Shown here: in pieces, positions 28,012 to 37,841 of the stretch | Layout: every line of letters begins with the position of its first letter | Numbering within the stretch: the stretch's first letter is position 1 | Source of the DNA: Glaciibacter superstes DSM 21135 | Lineage (GTDB): Bacteria > Actinomycetota > Actinomycetes > Actinomycetales > Microbacteriaceae | Direction of reading: 5' to 3' | Length of the DNA stretch: 64,000 nt | Assembly (NCBI RefSeq): GCF_000421145.1 | Contig: NZ_ATWH01000001.1 | Location: 1-64,000, forward strand | Translations under genes and position numbers: made by a program | The notes under the pieces: generated by a model | The model's database searches: none | Told to the model about the DNA's origin: nothing | Seen by the model: only the letters and a program-made list of their open reading frames with translations

Positions 28012-28773
28012 TTATGCCTCAACTCCTGCTGCGACCGGTGCCGATGCCTCTGCTCGGGGCGCGCGGCGGGGACGGTCGTCACGACGCTCGGGGCGAGACG
28101 ACTTTGCATTCGCCTGCTCGCGAGCGAGTTCTTTGTTGGTGATGTCGCCCTTGTAGATCCAGACCTTCACACCGATGCGGCCGAAGGTGGTCCGTGCCTC
28201 GTAGAAGCCGTAGTCGATGTTCGCGCGCAGTGTGTGCAGTGGCACACGACCTTCGCGGTAGAACTCCGAACGGCTCATCTCAGCGCCGCCGAGGCGGCCC
28301 GAGACCTGGATGCGAACACCCTTGGCACCGGCACGCTGTGCACCCTGCAGGCCCTTGCGCATCGCGCGGCGGAATGCCACACGAGCCGAAAGCTGCTCTG
28401 CGATGCCCTGCGCGACGAGCTGAGCGTCTGCCTCGGGGTTCTTCACCTCGAGGATGTTCAGCTGGATCTGCTTCTTGGTCAGCTTCTCAAGGTCTGAGCG
28501 GATGCGCTCTGCCTCGGCTCCACGGCGACCGATCACAATGCCTGGGCGGGCGGTGTGGATGTCGACGCGAACCCGGTCACGGGTGCGCTCGATCTCGATG
28601 CGAGACACGCCGGCACGGTCGAGGCTGGTGCTCAGCAGGCGGCGAATCCTGACGTCTTCAGCGACGAAGTCGCTGTAGCGCTGGCCCGGCTTCGTGCTGT
28701 CGGAGAACCAGCGCGACACGTGGTCGGTGGTGATTCCCAGACGGAAGCCATAGGGGTTTACTTTCTGACCCAT
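28012..28773 (-). CDS. rpsC: 30S ribosomal protein S3
   Basis: 253 residues. [23 protein letters not shown], the KH domain with [20 protein letters not shown], and the C-terminal domain [22 protein letters not shown] and [18 protein letters not shown]. The last 35 residues are Arg/Ala-rich. S3 lines the mRNA entry channel and has helicase activity with S4 and S5. Its ATG overlaps the rplV stop. Confidence 0.98.
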   Translation of the reverse strand: MGQKVNPYGFRLGITTDHVSRWFSDSTKPGQRYSDFVAEDVRIRRLLSTSLDRAGVSRIEIERTRDRVRVDIHTARPGIVIGRRGAEAERIRSDLEKLTKKQIQLNILEVKNPEADAQLVAQGIAEQLSARVAFRRAMRKGLQGAQRAGAKGVRIQVSGRLGGAEMSRSEFYREGRVPLHTLRANIDYGFYEARTTFGRIGVKVWIYKGDITNKELAREQANAKSSRPERRDDRPRRAPRAEASAPVAAGVEA

Positions 28774-29138
28774 TACTTCGTACCCTCCTCAGGAGTGGCG
28801 AGCACAACAGTGATGTGGCTCGTACGCTTCAAAATCTGGAAGGCCCTGCCTTGTGCGCGCGGCTGGAAACGCTTGAGGGTCGTGCCCTCGTCAACGTAGG
28901 CGCTGCTCACGTAAAGGTCCTGCTCATCCAGGTAGCTGTTTTCGGCATCAGCCTTGACCCGTGCATTGGCGATCGCCGAGGCGACCAACTTGTACACAGG
29001 CTCGCTCGCACCCTGCGGGGCGAACTTCAGGATGGCCAGGGCCTCGATGGCCTGCTTGCCGCGGATCAGGTTGACAACGCGACGGGCCTTCATGGGGGTG
29101 ACGCGGATATGACGCACGCGTGCGGTCGACTCCACCAT
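28773..29138 (-). CDS. rplV: 50S ribosomal protein L22
   Basis: 121 residues: [31 protein letters not shown], then the extended loop and [24 protein letters not shown]. The loop reaches the peptide tunnel constriction and affects macrolide action. It lies between rpsS and rpsC. Confidence 0.98.
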   Translation of the reverse strand: MVESTARVRHIRVTPMKARRVVNLIRGKQAIEALAILKFAPQGASEPVYKLVASAIANARVKADAENSYLDEQDLYVSSAYVDEGTTLKRFQPRAQGRAFQILKRTSHITVVLATPEEGTK

Positions 29139-29164
29139 TTCTTCTCCTCCTTCACGTCACCGCG

Positions 29165-29446
29165 TTAGCGGCGACGGCCCTTCTTGTCGTCCTTCACGTG
29201 TCCACGGAAGGTGCGGGTGGGGGCGAACTCACCGAGCTTGTGCCCCACCATGGTCTCGGTGACGAACACCGGGATGTGCTTGCGACCGTCGTGCACCGCG
29301 ATGGTGTGTCCCAGCATTGCCGGGATGATCATCGAGCGGCGCGACCAGGTCTTGATTACGTTCTTGCTCTTGGCTTCATTCGCCGTGACAACCTTCTGAA
29401 GCAGGTGGTCATCAACGAAGGGGCCCTTCTTGAGACTGCGTGGCAT
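29165..29446 (-). CDS. rpsS: 30S ribosomal protein S19
   Basis: 93 residues, full length: [53 protein letters not shown] and [28 protein letters not shown]. It lies in the head of the small subunit next to S13. Confidence 0.98.
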   Translation of the reverse strand: MPRSLKKGPFVDDHLLQKVVTANEAKSKNVIKTWSRRSMIIPAMLGHTIAVHDGRKHIPVFVTETMVGHKLGEFAPTRTFRGHVKDDKKGRRR

Positions 29447-29458
29447 CGTCTACTACTC

Positions 29459-30298
29459 CTACTTACGCTTCTTGCCGACGGTACGGCGACGAACAATGAG
29501 CTTGTCGCTTTCCTTGTTGGGGTGGCGGGTGCGGCCTTCCTTCTGGCCCCAGGGGCTCACAGGATGACGTCCACCGGAGGTCTTACCTTCACCACCACCG
29601 TGCGGGTGGTCGACCGGGTTCATGGCGACACCACGCACTGTCGGGCGAACGCCCTTCCAGCGCATGCGGCCGGCCTTGCCCCAGTTGATGTTGGACTGCT
29701 CGGCGTTACCGACCTCGCCGATGGTGGCGCGGCAGCGCGCGTCGACGTTTCGGATCTCACCGGACGGCAGGCGAAGCTGCGCGTACGGCCCGTCCTTGGC
29801 GACGAGGCGAACGGATGCCCCGGCCGAGCGTGCCAGCTTGGCACCCCCGCCTGGCTTCAGTTCGATCGCGTGAATGACGGTACCGGTCGGGATGTTGCGC
29901 AGCGGCAGGTTGTTGCCCGGCTTGATGTCCGCACCGGAGCCGGACTCGACGATGTCGCCCTGGCCCAGTTTGTTCGGCGCGATGATGTAACGCTTGGTGC
30001 CGTCAACGTAGTGCAGCAGCGCAATGCGCGCCGTGCGGTTGGGGTCGTACTCGATGTGGGCGACCTTGGCGTTGACGCCGTCCTTGTCATTGCGACGGAA
30101 GTCGATGACACGGTACTGGCGCTTGTGGCCACCGCCGATGTGGCGGGTGGTGATGCGACCCTGGTTGTTACGACCACCGGTCTTGGACAGGGGGCGAAGC
30201 AGCGACTTCTCCGGGGTCGACCGGGTGATCTCTGCGAAGTCCGCAACAGATGAACCGCGAAGACCCGGGGTCGTGGGCTTGTACTTGCGAATAGCCAT
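29459..30298 (-). CDS. rplB: 50S ribosomal protein L2
   Basis: 279 residues: [46 protein letters not shown], and the essential C-terminal segment [29 protein letters not shown] with the histidine linked to peptidyl transfer. A primary 23S rRNA binder needed for subunit association. Confidence 0.98.
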   Translation of the reverse strand: MAIRKYKPTTPGLRGSSVADFAEITRSTPEKSLLRPLSKTGGRNNQGRITTRHIGGGHKRQYRVIDFRRNDKDGVNAKVAHIEYDPNRTARIALLHYVDGTKRYIIAPNKLGQGDIVESGSGADIKPGNNLPLRNIPTGTVIHAIELKPGGGAKLARSAGASVRLVAKDGPYAQLRLPSGEIRNVDARCRATIGEVGNAEQSNINWGKAGRMRWKGVRPTVRGVAMNPVDHPHGGGEGKTSGGRHPVSPWGQKEGRTRHPNKESDKLIVRRRTVGKKRK

Positions 30299-30323
30299 TT
30301 CTTATTCCTCTAATCCGTGCCGC

Positions 30324-30626
30324 TTAGCCGACGGCCGTGAAGATGTCGATGGAACCGGACTTCAGCGTGACGATCGCACGCTTGGTGTCCTTGCGCTTGC
30401 CGATCCCGAACTTGGTGCGGCGGGTCTTGCCCGGGCGGTTCAGGGTGTTGATCGACGCCACCTCGACCTTGAAGATCTTCTCGATAGCGAGCTTGATCTC
30501 GGTCTTGTTCGAACGCGGGTCCACGATGAAGGTGTACTTGCCCTCGTCGATCAGGCCGTAGCTCTTCTCAGAGACGACCGGAGCGATGATGATGTCGCGC
30601 GGGTCCTTGTTGATAGCGGTAGCCAT
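30324..30626 (-). CDS. rplW: 50S ribosomal protein L23
   Basis: 100 residues: [48 protein letters not shown] and [31 protein letters not shown]. Docking site for trigger factor and SRP at the tunnel exit. Its ATG overlaps the rplD stop. Confidence 0.98.
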   Translation of the reverse strand: MATAINKDPRDIIIAPVVSEKSYGLIDEGKYTFIVDPRSNKTEIKLAIEKIFKVEVASINTLNRPGKTRRTKFGIGKRKDTKRAIVTLKSGSIDIFTAVG

Positions 30627-31276
30627 TATGCGGACACCTCTTCCTTCTTGGTCTTCGCGTCGACGAACGCATCGAACGCGCCCTTGGTGAAGACGATGTC
30701 GTCACTGACGAGCACGTCGTAGGCGTTCAGCTGGTCCCACGAGAGAACGTGCACCGTCGGAACGTTACGGATGCTGCGGAGCGTGAGCTCGTCGGTGCGC
30801 TCAAGAACGACCAGCACGTGCTTGCTGCTGGCGATCTGATCGAGCAGACCGAGTGCGGTCTTCGTGTTCGGGGTCTCACCCGTGAAGAGCGCCTCGACCA
30901 CGTGCACGCGGCCGCCGCGGGCGCGGTCGGACAGCGATCCACGGAGGGCTGCGGCGATCATCTTCTTGGGGGTGCGCTGGTCGTAGTTGCGCGGCGTCGG
31001 GCCGTGCACGATTCCACCACCGGTCATCTGCGGGGCGCGGATCGAGCCCTGGCGGGCGCGACCGGTTCCCTTCTGCTTGAACGGTTTGCGGCCGGCACCG
31101 GACACTTCACCACGACGCTTGGTCTTGTGGGTGCCCTGGCGTGCGGCAGCAAGCTGCGCGACAACGACCTGGTGGATCAGCGGGATGTTGGTCTGAACGT
31201 CGAAGAGCTCTGCGGGCAGCTCAACGGAGCCAGCCTTCTTGCCCTTGGCGTCGACGATGTCGAGGTTGGCAGTCAT
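30626..31276 (-). CDS. rplD: 50S ribosomal protein L4
   Basis: 216 residues. The N-terminal strand ends in [14 protein letters not shown], the tunnel loop is [46 protein letters not shown], and the C-terminal part has [23 protein letters not shown]. In E. coli L4 represses the S10 operon through the rpsJ leader; whether the 300-nt leader here is so used is not known. Confidence 0.98.
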   Translation of the reverse strand: MTANLDIVDAKGKKAGSVELPAELFDVQTNIPLIHQVVVAQLAAARQGTHKTKRRGEVSGAGRKPFKQKGTGRARQGSIRAPQMTGGGIVHGPTPRNYDQRTPKKMIAAALRGSLSDRARGGRVHVVEALFTGETPNTKTALGLLDQIASSKHVLVVLERTDELTLRSIRNVPTVHVLSWDQLNAYDVLVSDDIVFTKGAFDAFVDAKTKKEEVSA

Positions 31277-31279
31277 GGA

Positions 31280-31939
31280 CTACGCCCCCTTCACTGCGTT
31301 GCGGACGAATACGAGGCGGCCCTTGGCGCCTGGGACGGCACCCTTGACCAGCAGAAGGCCCTTCTCGGCGTCAACCGAGTGCACCTTGAGGTTCAGCACG
31401 GTGACGCGCTCTCCACCCATACGACCCGCCATGCGCATGCCTTTGAAGACACGGCTCGGGGTCGAGGAAGCACCGATGGAACCGGGCTTGCGGTGGTTGC
31501 GGTGGGCACCGTGGGAAGCTGAGACACCCTTGAAGTTGTGGCGCTTCATGACGCCGGCGAAGCCCTTGCCCTTGCTGGTGCCCATGACATCCACCTTGGT
31601 ACCGGCTTCGAACACACCGTCAACGGTGAGTTCCTGGCCCAGGGTGTAGTCAGCGGCATCCGCGGTGCGGAGTTCGGTGAGGTGACGGCGCGGCGTGACG
31701 CCGGCCTTCTCGAAGTGACCGGATGAAGGCTTGTTCACCTTGCGGGGGTCGATGGCGCCGGCAGCGATCTGAACGGCGTTGTAGCCGTCGACATCTGTGG
31801 AGCGGATCTGGGTCACGACGTTCGGCGCGATTTCGATGACGGTCACGGGAACGAGCTGGTTGTTCTCGTCCCAGACCTGGGTCATGCCGAGCTTGGTGCC
31901 GAGCAGACCCTTCGTGGTCTTGGTAGCGGAGTAAGACAT
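31280..31939 (-). CDS. rplC: 50S ribosomal protein L3
   Basis: 219 residues: [94 protein letters not shown]. The extended loop reaches the peptidyl transferase centre. It lies 8 bp after rpsJ. Confidence 0.98.
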   Translation of the reverse strand: MSYSATKTTKGLLGTKLGMTQVWDENNQLVPVTVIEIAPNVVTQIRSTDVDGYNAVQIAAGAIDPRKVNKPSSGHFEKAGVTPRRHLTELRTADAADYTLGQELTVDGVFEAGTKVDVMGTSKGKGFAGVMKRHNFKGVSASHGAHRNHRKPGSIGASSTPSRVFKGMRMAGRMGGERVTVLNLKVHSVDAEKGLLLVKGAVPGAKGRLVFVRNAVKGA

Positions 31940-31947
31940 GGGTTCCC

Positions 31948-32256
31948 TTAGAGCTTGATCTCGATGTTGACGTCGGCCGGCAGGTCGAGACGCATGAGCG
32001 AGTCGACGGCCTTCGGCGTCGGGTCAATGATGTCGATCAGACGCTTGTGGGTGCGCATTTCGAAGTGCTCCCGGCTGTCCTTGTACTTGTGAGGCGAACG
32101 GATGACACACACCACGTTCTTCTCGGTCGGAAGCGGCACGGGGCCGACGACGGTTGCACCCGCACGGGTGACTGTGTCGACGATCTTGCGCGCCGAGGTG
32201 TCGATGACCTCGTGGTCATACGACTTAAGTCGAATGCGGATCTTCTGTCCCGCCAT
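31948..32256 (-). CDS. rpsJ: 30S ribosomal protein S10
   Basis: 102 residues from the ATG at 32256, chosen because [34 protein letters not shown] is canonical and upstream codons are not conserved. S10 also acts as NusE in antitermination. It is the first gene of the S10 operon and follows a long leader. Confidence 0.98.
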   Translation of the reverse strand: MAGQKIRIRLKSYDHEVIDTSARKIVDTVTRAGATVVGPVPLPTEKNVVCVIRSPHKYKDSREHFEMRTHKRLIDIIDPTPKAVDSLMRLDLPADVNIEIKL

Positions 32257-32676
32257 GTCGGACTCTCTCTCTGTCAAGGCGTCGTACCTCCCCCGTCTCT
32301 GTGTGTCGAGGGCGGCATTGGACGCCGTAGTAGCACTACTGCTGTTGCACCACTGTTCTTCTGTCAATTTCGGCCCACACAGGAAACCCCGTGCCGACCG
32401 GATGCCAACCCGCTTGAAGACATGGATTTACCAGGAATTCCAGTGGGTTGATTTAAGCTTCATTCTGCTGCCCGCGGCCTAACCCTGACTCCGTGAAGGA
32501 GCGGCTATGCACTGCCTGGCAGTGATCCCGACCTGCGCTTGGCGCGACGGTCGAAAGTGTTGAACTAGAAGAGTCTGCCACAGGTTTGGCCATTTATGCA
32601 ACCCGGGCGTGTCGCGCCCGCGTGTCGGCCTTCCTGCTCGCCCTCACTGCCCCGCCCCGACCCACTCTAAGTCCGC
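32257..32676 (-). promoter_or_regulatory. S10-operon leader and upstream region (no gene seen)
   Basis: A gap of about 420 bp. The leader holds an imperfect hairpin GTAGT-GCT-ACTAC, a perfect 15-base palindrome CACTGCCTGGCAGTG (32510-32524) and a hairpin CGGGCG-N5-CGCCCG (32604-32620). A weak promoter candidate on the minus strand is TTGCAT (32596-32601), 18 bp, CAGACT (32572-32577). A TTGACA at 32362-32367 has no good -10 at the right distance. No open frame here is protein-like. Confidence 0.4.
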
Positions 32677-32742
32677 GAAAGTGACCTTTCCGGTCGAGAG
32701 CGCCCGTTCCGCCGGTCACTCTCGACCGGAAAGGTCACTTTC
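32677..32742. repeat. Element 2, 3' hairpin repeat (overlaps the stop codon)
   Basis: Arms 32677-32700 and 32719-32742 are a perfect 24-bp inverted repeat with core GTGACCTTTCCGGTCGAGAG, around an 18-nt loop. The TGA of the AbiEi/DUF559-type gene (32741-32743) lies in the second arm. The reverse complement of this segment matches 33799-33863 with about four differences in 65 positions by hand. Confidence 0.92.
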
Positions 32743-33697
32743 ACCGGACGATGGGGAGTCCCACGCCCAGGAGTATCTTCTGGAGTCGCGCGGGGTCCCC
32801 GATGTCGCGCGGTTCCCATCGCGCGAAGGCATTCCCTTCAGCGCGCAGATGATCTTCCCTGACCTTCTCCTCGTGCATGGCCTCGCCGGGCGTCTTCCGA
32901 CCGAGATATTCTTCCTTGAAATATTTCCCCAGCCCATCGAACTCACCGATGGTGTGAAACTCCGGCCATTCCAGGTCCGTGTAGTACGAACCCCCGCGAG
33001 GGTTGACATGGCGCCGCTGCAGCTCCGGCGGAGGGAACCCGAGCTCGAAAGCCACCACACGGCTCTTCGATTCGCCAGGATTGTCGGCCAAACCATTGGC
33101 AAACATGATCGCTTTGCTTGCCTGCCTCCGACCGCGCGTCGTACGGAGCCGGTCATGAACGTCGAGCAATTGCTCGCGGGTGGCACGATTTTGCTCTGTA
33201 CTCCGCTCCAGATTGAACGAGCGATCGATGGCGGCGACGCTGATGCTGAGTGTTTGCACCCTCGCCAGGTCGACTAGTGTGCGCTGCGGACTCGTTACCA
33301 TGATGCCATCGACTTCGACTACCTCGTCGAACTCGAGTTGCTCCCGATGAACCATGACCCCGTTCTTGCTTCGAGCGTTCGATGCCGACGGGACGATTAG
33401 ATGCACGACTCCAGGCCACGCCTCCATGCGCGGGTAACCCAGCATTACTGCGGCAGAGTCATATCCGACGACCGGCACCCTGTGTCGAGTTCTCACAGCC
33501 GCCATGACACGCGCCTGGTATCGCTCACTGGCGGTGAGGGCTTCCCATCTCCCCGCGTCAGCGTAGACACCTCGCCGAATGCGTCGGCGGAGCCCGGCAT
33601 CTCTTTCTCTCCTCAGCGGGCGATCGTCCTGATCGACCCCGACAAAGTCCTTGACCAGCACGAGACCGGTCTTGGCTTCAACTTTGCTGTGCCTCAT
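32741..33697 (-). CDS. AbiEi-like / DUF559-type nuclease-fold protein, element 2
   Basis: 318 residues from ATG 33697; the frame is open upstream to 33841 but that part includes the repeat and is not protein-like. The N-terminus resembles the AbiEi winged helix (LRRRIRRGVYADAGRWEALT), followed by VGYDSAAVMLGYP and VTSPQRTLVDLAR, typical of AbiEi/DUF559 families. The C-terminus has NPGESKSR (207-214), TDLEWPEFHTIGEFDG with Asp241 and Glu252, then EEKVREDHLRAEG. The architecture matches the protein at 18626-19543, though sequence similarity is modest. It separates tuf from rpsJ and is flanked by long inverted hairpin repeats. Enzymatic activity is untested. Confidence 0.75.
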   Translation of the reverse strand: MRHSKVEAKTGLVLVKDFVGVDQDDRPLRRERDAGLRRRIRRGVYADAGRWEALTASERYQARVMAAVRTRHRVPVVGYDSAAVMLGYPRMEAWPGVVHLIVPSASNARSKNGVMVHREQLEFDEVVEVDGIMVTSPQRTLVDLARVQTLSISVAAIDRSFNLERSTEQNRATREQLLDVHDRLRTTRGRRQASKAIMFANGLADNPGESKSRVVAFELGFPPPELQRRHVNPRGGSYYTDLEWPEFHTIGEFDGLGKYFKEEYLGRKTPGEAMHEEKVREDHLRAEGNAFARWEPRDIGDPARLQKILLGVGLPIVR

Positions 33698-33798
33698 GAA
33701 GATCAGGATGGTATACCGGCCGCACGGAAATCGGTGAGGGTTGCATATCGGTGGACAACTCGCCCAGTACGGACCCTGTGGGGGACACCACGTTCTGC

Positions 33799-33863
33799 GA
33801 GAGTGACCTTTCCGGTCGAGAGTGCCCGGCGGAACGGTCACTCTCGACCGGAAAGGTCACTTT
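33799..33863. repeat. Element 2, 5' hairpin repeat
   Basis: Arms 33802-33824 and 33839-33861 are a perfect 23-bp inverted repeat around a 14-nt loop. It lies about 100 bp before the AbiEi/DUF559-type ATG. It is the inverted partner of 32677-32742; the middle GGCGGAAC here is the reverse complement of GTTCCGCC there. Confidence 0.92.
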
Positions 33864-33890
33864 GAGAGAACCTACACGGGCCGTAGCGCA

Positions 33891-33938
33891 ATGAACGCCG
33901 CTGCGCGGGCCCAATTCGACCCGCGCAGCGGCGTTCAT
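33891..33938 (-). terminator. Strong hairpin terminator after the Rv0909-like gene
   Basis: ATGAACGCCGCTGCGCGGG (33891-33909) and CCCGCGCAGCGGCGTTCAT (33920-33938) form a perfect 19-bp stem with a 10-nt loop. A second stem CGCGGC-GCAA-GCCGCG (33943-33958) lies between it and the gene. There is no U run; the stem would work from both sides. Confidence 0.7.
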
Positions 33939-33963
33939 CTAGCGCGGCGCAAGCCGCGGATGG

Positions 33964-34173
33964 CTACTGGTTGCCGACGTTCTTGTCCGCAGTGTCGCGG
34001 GCGCCGTCGATCTGACCCTCGAACTTGCCACCGGTGACCTTATTGGCAGTATCGGCGACCCCGTCAAGAAGCTTGTCACTGATGTCTTCGGCCTGCTCGC
34101 TCTTCAGCGCGTCCTGAACTTTACTGTCGCCCAGGAAGTCCTGAGCCTTCTTGGTGATGTCGTCTAGCCCCAC
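33964..34173 (-). CDS. Rv0909/MT0933-like small antitoxin-family protein
   Basis: 69 residues from GTG 34173, supported by AAGGAG six bases upstream; the frame is open to 34290 but the rest is not conserved. The sequence (LDDITKKAQDFLGDSKVQDALKSEQAEDISDKLLDGVADTANKVTGGKFEGQID) is hydrophilic and helical and resembles the MT0933-like family, annotated as antitoxins in mycobacteria but with little direct evidence. No toxin gene is adjacent, unless the neighbouring AbiEi/DUF559-type gene is involved. It lies between tuf and element 2 and probably has its own short transcript. Confidence 0.6.
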   Translation of the reverse strand: MGLDDITKKAQDFLGDSKVQDALKSEQAEDISDKLLDGVADTANKVTGGKFEGQIDGARDTADKNVGNQ

Positions 34174-34285
34174 GATGATCTCCTTGCCGGCCGCTCGATG
34201 CGGCCATGGCTCTAAACCTACGGCCGCCAGGAGGAGGGCGCAATGGGTATGGGCAGCACTCAGGCGCGACGCCGTCGCAGAGGAC

Positions 34286-34323
34286 GACAAAGGGGCCGGA
34301 CCCGAAGGCCCGACCCCTTTGTC
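34286..34323 (-). terminator. Second tuf terminator
   Basis: GACAAAGGGG (34286-34295) pairs with CCCCTTTGTC (34314-34323), with an imperfect GC-rich inner stem whose loop includes UUCG in the minus transcript. It directly follows the first tuf hairpin. Confidence 0.8.
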
Positions 34324-34352
34324 TCAGCAGGCTCGCACGCGAGCCTGCTGAG
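34323..34352 (-). terminator. First tuf terminator hairpin
   Basis: CTCAGCAGGCTCGC (34323-34336) and GCGAGCCTGCTGAG (34339-34352) form a perfect 14-bp stem, 3 bp past the tuf stop codon. With the next hairpin it gives tandem terminators ending the str operon, which isolates it from the genes to the left. Confidence 0.8.
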
Positions 34353-34355
34353 GTA

Positions 34356-35549
34356 TTACTTGACGACCTTGGTCACCGTTCCGGCGCCGACGGTGCGGCC
34401 ACCCTCACGGATCGCGAAGCCGAGTCCCTCTTCCATGGCGATCGGCTGGATCAGCGCGACCTTCATCTCGGTAGTGTCGCCGGGCATGACCATCTCGGTG
34501 CCTTCAGGCAGCGTGATGACGCCGGTGACGTCCGTGGTGCGGAAGTAGAACTGCGGACGGTAGTTCGCGTAGAACGGGTTGTGACGGCCACCCTCATCCT
34601 TGGACAGGATGTAGGCGGTGCCCTCGAAGTCGGTGTGCGGCGTAACCGAACCCGGCTTCACGACGACCTGGCCGCGCTCGACGTCTTCGCGCTTGGTGCC
34701 ACGAAGGAGCAGACCACAGTTCTCGCCGGCCCACGCCTCGTCGAGCTGCTTGTGGAACATCTCGATACCGGTGACCGTGGTCTTCTGCGTCGGGCGGATG
34801 CCGACGATCTCAACCTCGGAGTTGATCTTGAGGGTTCCACGCTCGGCGCGGCCAGTGACGACGGTTCCACGACCGGTGATCGTGAAGACATCCTCAACGG
34901 GCATCAGGAAGGGCTTGTCCTTGTCTCGGACAGGGTCGGGGATGAAGTCATCGACGGCCTGCATGAGCTCGAGGATGCTGTTGACCCACTTCTCGTCGCC
35001 TTCAAGCGCCTTGAGACCCGAGACCTGAATAACAGGAGCGTTGTCGCCGTCGAAGTTCTGGCTGGAGAGCAACTCGCGAACCTCGAGCTCGACGAGCTCA
35101 AGGATCTCTTCGTCGTCGACCATGTCCGCCTTGTTCAGCGCAACCAGGATCGACGGAACGCCGATCTGACGGGCGAGCAGAACGTGCTCACGGGTCTGAG
35201 CCATCGGGCCGTCTGTGGCGGCGACCACGAGGATCGCGCCGTCCATCTGCGCTGCACCGGTGATCATGTTCTTGATGTAGTCAGCGTGACCCGGGGCATC
35301 GACGTGCGCGTAGTGACGCTTGGGCGTCTCGTACTCGACGTGCGAGATGTTGATCGTGATACCGCGCTGGCGCTCTTCTGGAGCGGAGTCGATCGTCGCG
35401 AAGTCGCGCTGAACGTTGGTTGCGGACGGGTACTTATCGGCCAGGACCTTGGAGATCGCTGCAGTCAGCGTGGTCTTTCCGTGGTCAACGTGACCGATCG
35501 TTCCGATGTTTACGTGCGGCTTAGTCCGCTCGAACTTGGCCTTGGCCAC
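34356..35549 (-). CDS. tuf: Elongation factor Tu
   Basis: 397 residues. GHVDHGKT (19-26) is the P-loop, [31 protein letters not shown] covers switch I/II with the catalytic His, NKAD is G4 and SGLKALEG the G5 region. It delivers aminoacyl-tRNA to the ribosome. It is the last gene of the str operon and ends in tandem terminators. The 130-bp gap to fusA may hold an extra promoter, but I saw no clear one. Confidence 0.99.
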   Translation of the reverse strand: MAKAKFERTKPHVNIGTIGHVDHGKTTLTAAISKVLADKYPSATNVQRDFATIDSAPEERQRGITINISHVEYETPKRHYAHVDAPGHADYIKNMITGAAQMDGAILVVAATDGPMAQTREHVLLARQIGVPSILVALNKADMVDDEEILELVELEVRELLSSQNFDGDNAPVIQVSGLKALEGDEKWVNSILELMQAVDDFIPDPVRDKDKPFLMPVEDVFTITGRGTVVTGRAERGTLKINSEVEIVGIRPTQKTTVTGIEMFHKQLDEAWAGENCGLLLRGTKREDVERGQVVVKPGSVTPHTDFEGTAYILSKDEGGRHNPFYANYRPQFYFRTTDVTGVITLPEGTEMVMPGDTTEMKVALIQPIAMEEGLGFAIREGGRTVGAGTVTKVVK

Positions 35550-35679
35550 TGTGGGTCCTCCTCAGGACTCTCGTGCAGATTCACGAGCCACTGGTTTGCG
35601 GGCGTGAAATGCGCTGGATTTGTGTATTTATGTTACTCGGGCCGGGCGGCCTAAGCGATTTGGCCCGAAAGCCGCCGGG

Positions 35680-37794
35680 CTATTCGCCCTTGTTCTTCTG
35701 GATGATCTCCTCGGCGACTGCCTTGGGGACCTCCGCGTAACTCTCGAAGCTCATCGAGTACACCGCGCGACCGGAGGTCTTCGACCTCAGGTCACCGATG
35801 TATCCGAACATCTCCGACAGGGGAACGTGCGCGCGAATCACCTTCACGCCGCTGGCGTCCTCCATGGTCTGGATCTGGCCACGCCGCGAGTTGAGGTCGC
35901 CGATGACGTCACCCATGTATTCCTCAGGGGTACGCACCTCGACGGCCATCAACGGCTCGAGCAGAACCGGGTCCGCCTTCCGAGCGGCTTCCTTGAAAGC
36001 CATCGAACCGGCGATCTTGAACGCCATCTCCGAGGAGTCGACGTCGTGGGCGGCGCCGTCGAGCAAGCTCGCCTTGACGCCGACCATAGGGTACCCGGCA
36101 AGCACACCGACCTGCAGGGCATCCTGGATGCCCGCGTCGACCGAAGGGATGTATTCCCTCGGAACGCGGCCACCAGTGACCTTGTTGACGAACTCGTAGC
36201 TCTTGTCCGCGGTGATCTCCATCGGCTCGATGGCGATCTGGATCTTCGCGAACTGGCCGGATCCACCGGTCTGCTTCTTGTGCGTGAAATCGTGCTTCGC
36301 GACCGCGCGCTTGATCGTCTCGCGGTAGGCGACCTGGGGCTTGCCCACGTTGGCCTCGACGTTGAACTCGCGCTTCATCCGGTCGACAAGGATGTCAAGG
36401 TGAAGTTCACCCATGCCCTTGATGACCGTCTGGCCGGTCTCCTGGATCTGCTCCGTGCGGAATGTCGGGTCTTCTTCGGCGAGCTTCTGAATCGCCAGGC
36501 CGAGCTTCTCCTGGTCTGCCTTGGTCTTCGGCTCGATAGCGACCTCGATGACGGGCTCTGGGAACGTCATGGATTCGAGCACCACCTGAGCGTTCGGGTC
36601 AGACAGGGTGTCACCTGTCGTGGTGTCCTTCAGCCCGATGACCGCATAGATGTTGCCGGCGGTCACCGAGTCGACCGGGTTTTCCTTGTTGGCGTGCATC
36701 TGGAAGATCTTGCCGATGCGCTCCTTCTTGCCCTTGGTCGAGTTGACGACCTGGGCACCGCTGTCGAGGCGGCCGGAGTAAACCCGGATGTACGTGAGGC
36801 GACCGAAGAACGGGTGCACGGCGACCTTGAACGCGAGCGCGGCGAACGGCTCGGTCGAGTCGGCGTGACGTAGCACGACCTTCTCCTCGTCGCGGGCGTC
36901 GTGGGCCTCGATGGCCGGGACGTCGAGCGGTGAGGGCAGGTAGGCGATGACAGCATCCAGCATCGGCTGCACGCCGCGGTTCTTGAATGCAGAACCGCAC
37001 AGTACCGGGTAGATGTCGCTGTTGACCGTCAGTTTGCGGATGGCACCCTTGATCTCTGCCACCGTCAGCTCTTCGCCGCCGAAGTACTTCTCGAGAAGCG
37101 CGTCGTCGGTCTCAGCAACAGTTTCGAGAAGGGCATGGCGGTACTCCGCCGCCTTCTCTACGAGGTCGGCCGGAATCTCCTCGATGGCGTACTTGGCGCC
37201 CATCGCGACGTCACCCTTCGAGTCGCCACGCCAGGTGAGCGCGCGCATCTCGACGAGGTCGACAACGCCTTCGAAGTTCGATTCTGCGCCGATCGGCAGC
37301 TGGAGAACCAGTGGCTTGGCGCCGAGGCGCTTGATGATGGTGTCGACGGTGAAGTAGAAGTCGGCGCCGAGCTTGTCCATCTTGTTGACGAAACAGATGC
37401 GCGGAACGTCGTACTTGTCGGCCTGGCGCCAGACGGTCTCGGACTGCGGCTCAACGCCCTCCTTGCCGTCGAAGACGGCAACGGCACCGTCGAGGACGCG
37501 GAGCGAACGCTCCACCTCTACGGTGAAGTCGACGTGGCCGGGCGTGTCGATGATGTTGATCTGGTTGTTGTCCCAGAAGCAGGTCACGGCGGCAGACGTG
37601 ATCGTGATGCCGCGCTCTTTCTCCTGCTCCATCCAGTCGGTCGTCGAAGCGCCGTCGTGGGTCTCACCGATCTTGTGATTCACACCCGTGTAGAACAGAA
37701 TGCGCTCAGTCGTGGTGGTCTTTCCGGCATCGATGTGAGCCATGATGCCGATGTTGCGGACCTTGTTCAGGTCGGTGAGCACGTCTTGTGCCAC
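35680..37794 (-). CDS. fusA: Elongation factor G
   Basis: 704 residues, five-domain translocase. [24 protein letters not shown] is G1, [14 protein letters not shown] and [25 protein letters not shown] are switch regions, and [12 protein letters not shown] is G4. Domain IV motifs [11 protein letters not shown] and [16 protein letters not shown] are present. It drives tRNA-mRNA movement and ribosome recycling. It lies between rpsG and tuf; a large hairpin occupies the rpsG-fusA gap. Confidence 0.99.
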   Translation of the reverse strand: MAQDVLTDLNKVRNIGIMAHIDAGKTTTTERILFYTGVNHKIGETHDGASTTDWMEQEKERGITITSAAVTCFWDNNQINIIDTPGHVDFTVEVERSLRVLDGAVAVFDGKEGVEPQSETVWRQADKYDVPRICFVNKMDKLGADFYFTVDTIIKRLGAKPLVLQLPIGAESNFEGVVDLVEMRALTWRGDSKGDVAMGAKYAIEEIPADLVEKAAEYRHALLETVAETDDALLEKYFGGEELTVAEIKGAIRKLTVNSDIYPVLCGSAFKNRGVQPMLDAVIAYLPSPLDVPAIEAHDARDEEKVVLRHADSTEPFAALAFKVAVHPFFGRLTYIRVYSGRLDSGAQVVNSTKGKKERIGKIFQMHANKENPVDSVTAGNIYAVIGLKDTTTGDTLSDPNAQVVLESMTFPEPVIEVAIEPKTKADQEKLGLAIQKLAEEDPTFRTEQIQETGQTVIKGMGELHLDILVDRMKREFNVEANVGKPQVAYRETIKRAVAKHDFTHKKQTGGSGQFAKIQIAIEPMEITADKSYEFVNKVTGGRVPREYIPSVDAGIQDALQVGVLAGYPMVGVKASLLDGAAHDVDSSEMAFKIAGSMAFKEAARKADPVLLEPLMAVEVRTPEEYMGDVIGDLNSRRGQIQTMEDASGVKVIRAHVPLSEMFGYIGDLRSKTSGRAVYSMSFESYAEVPKAVAEEIIQKNKGE

Positions 37795-37841
37795 GGATTT
37801 CCTCCGGAAGTTGTCAATGTGGACTGGCGGAACAGCTTGAC

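Noticed and set aside
32339-32367. TTGACA at 32362-32367 as the S10 promoter -35
   Set aside because: The sequence 16-18 bp downstream on the minus strand is CAGCAG, which is not a plausible -10; the nearest TAGTGC is about 23 bp away.
32701-33838. Apparent inversion of an 8-bp core (GTTCCGCC versus GGCGGAAC) between the two element 2 hairpins, as if by site-specific recombination
   Set aside because: It is explained by the two whole repeats being in opposite orientation; aligning one with the reverse complement of the other removes the inversion.
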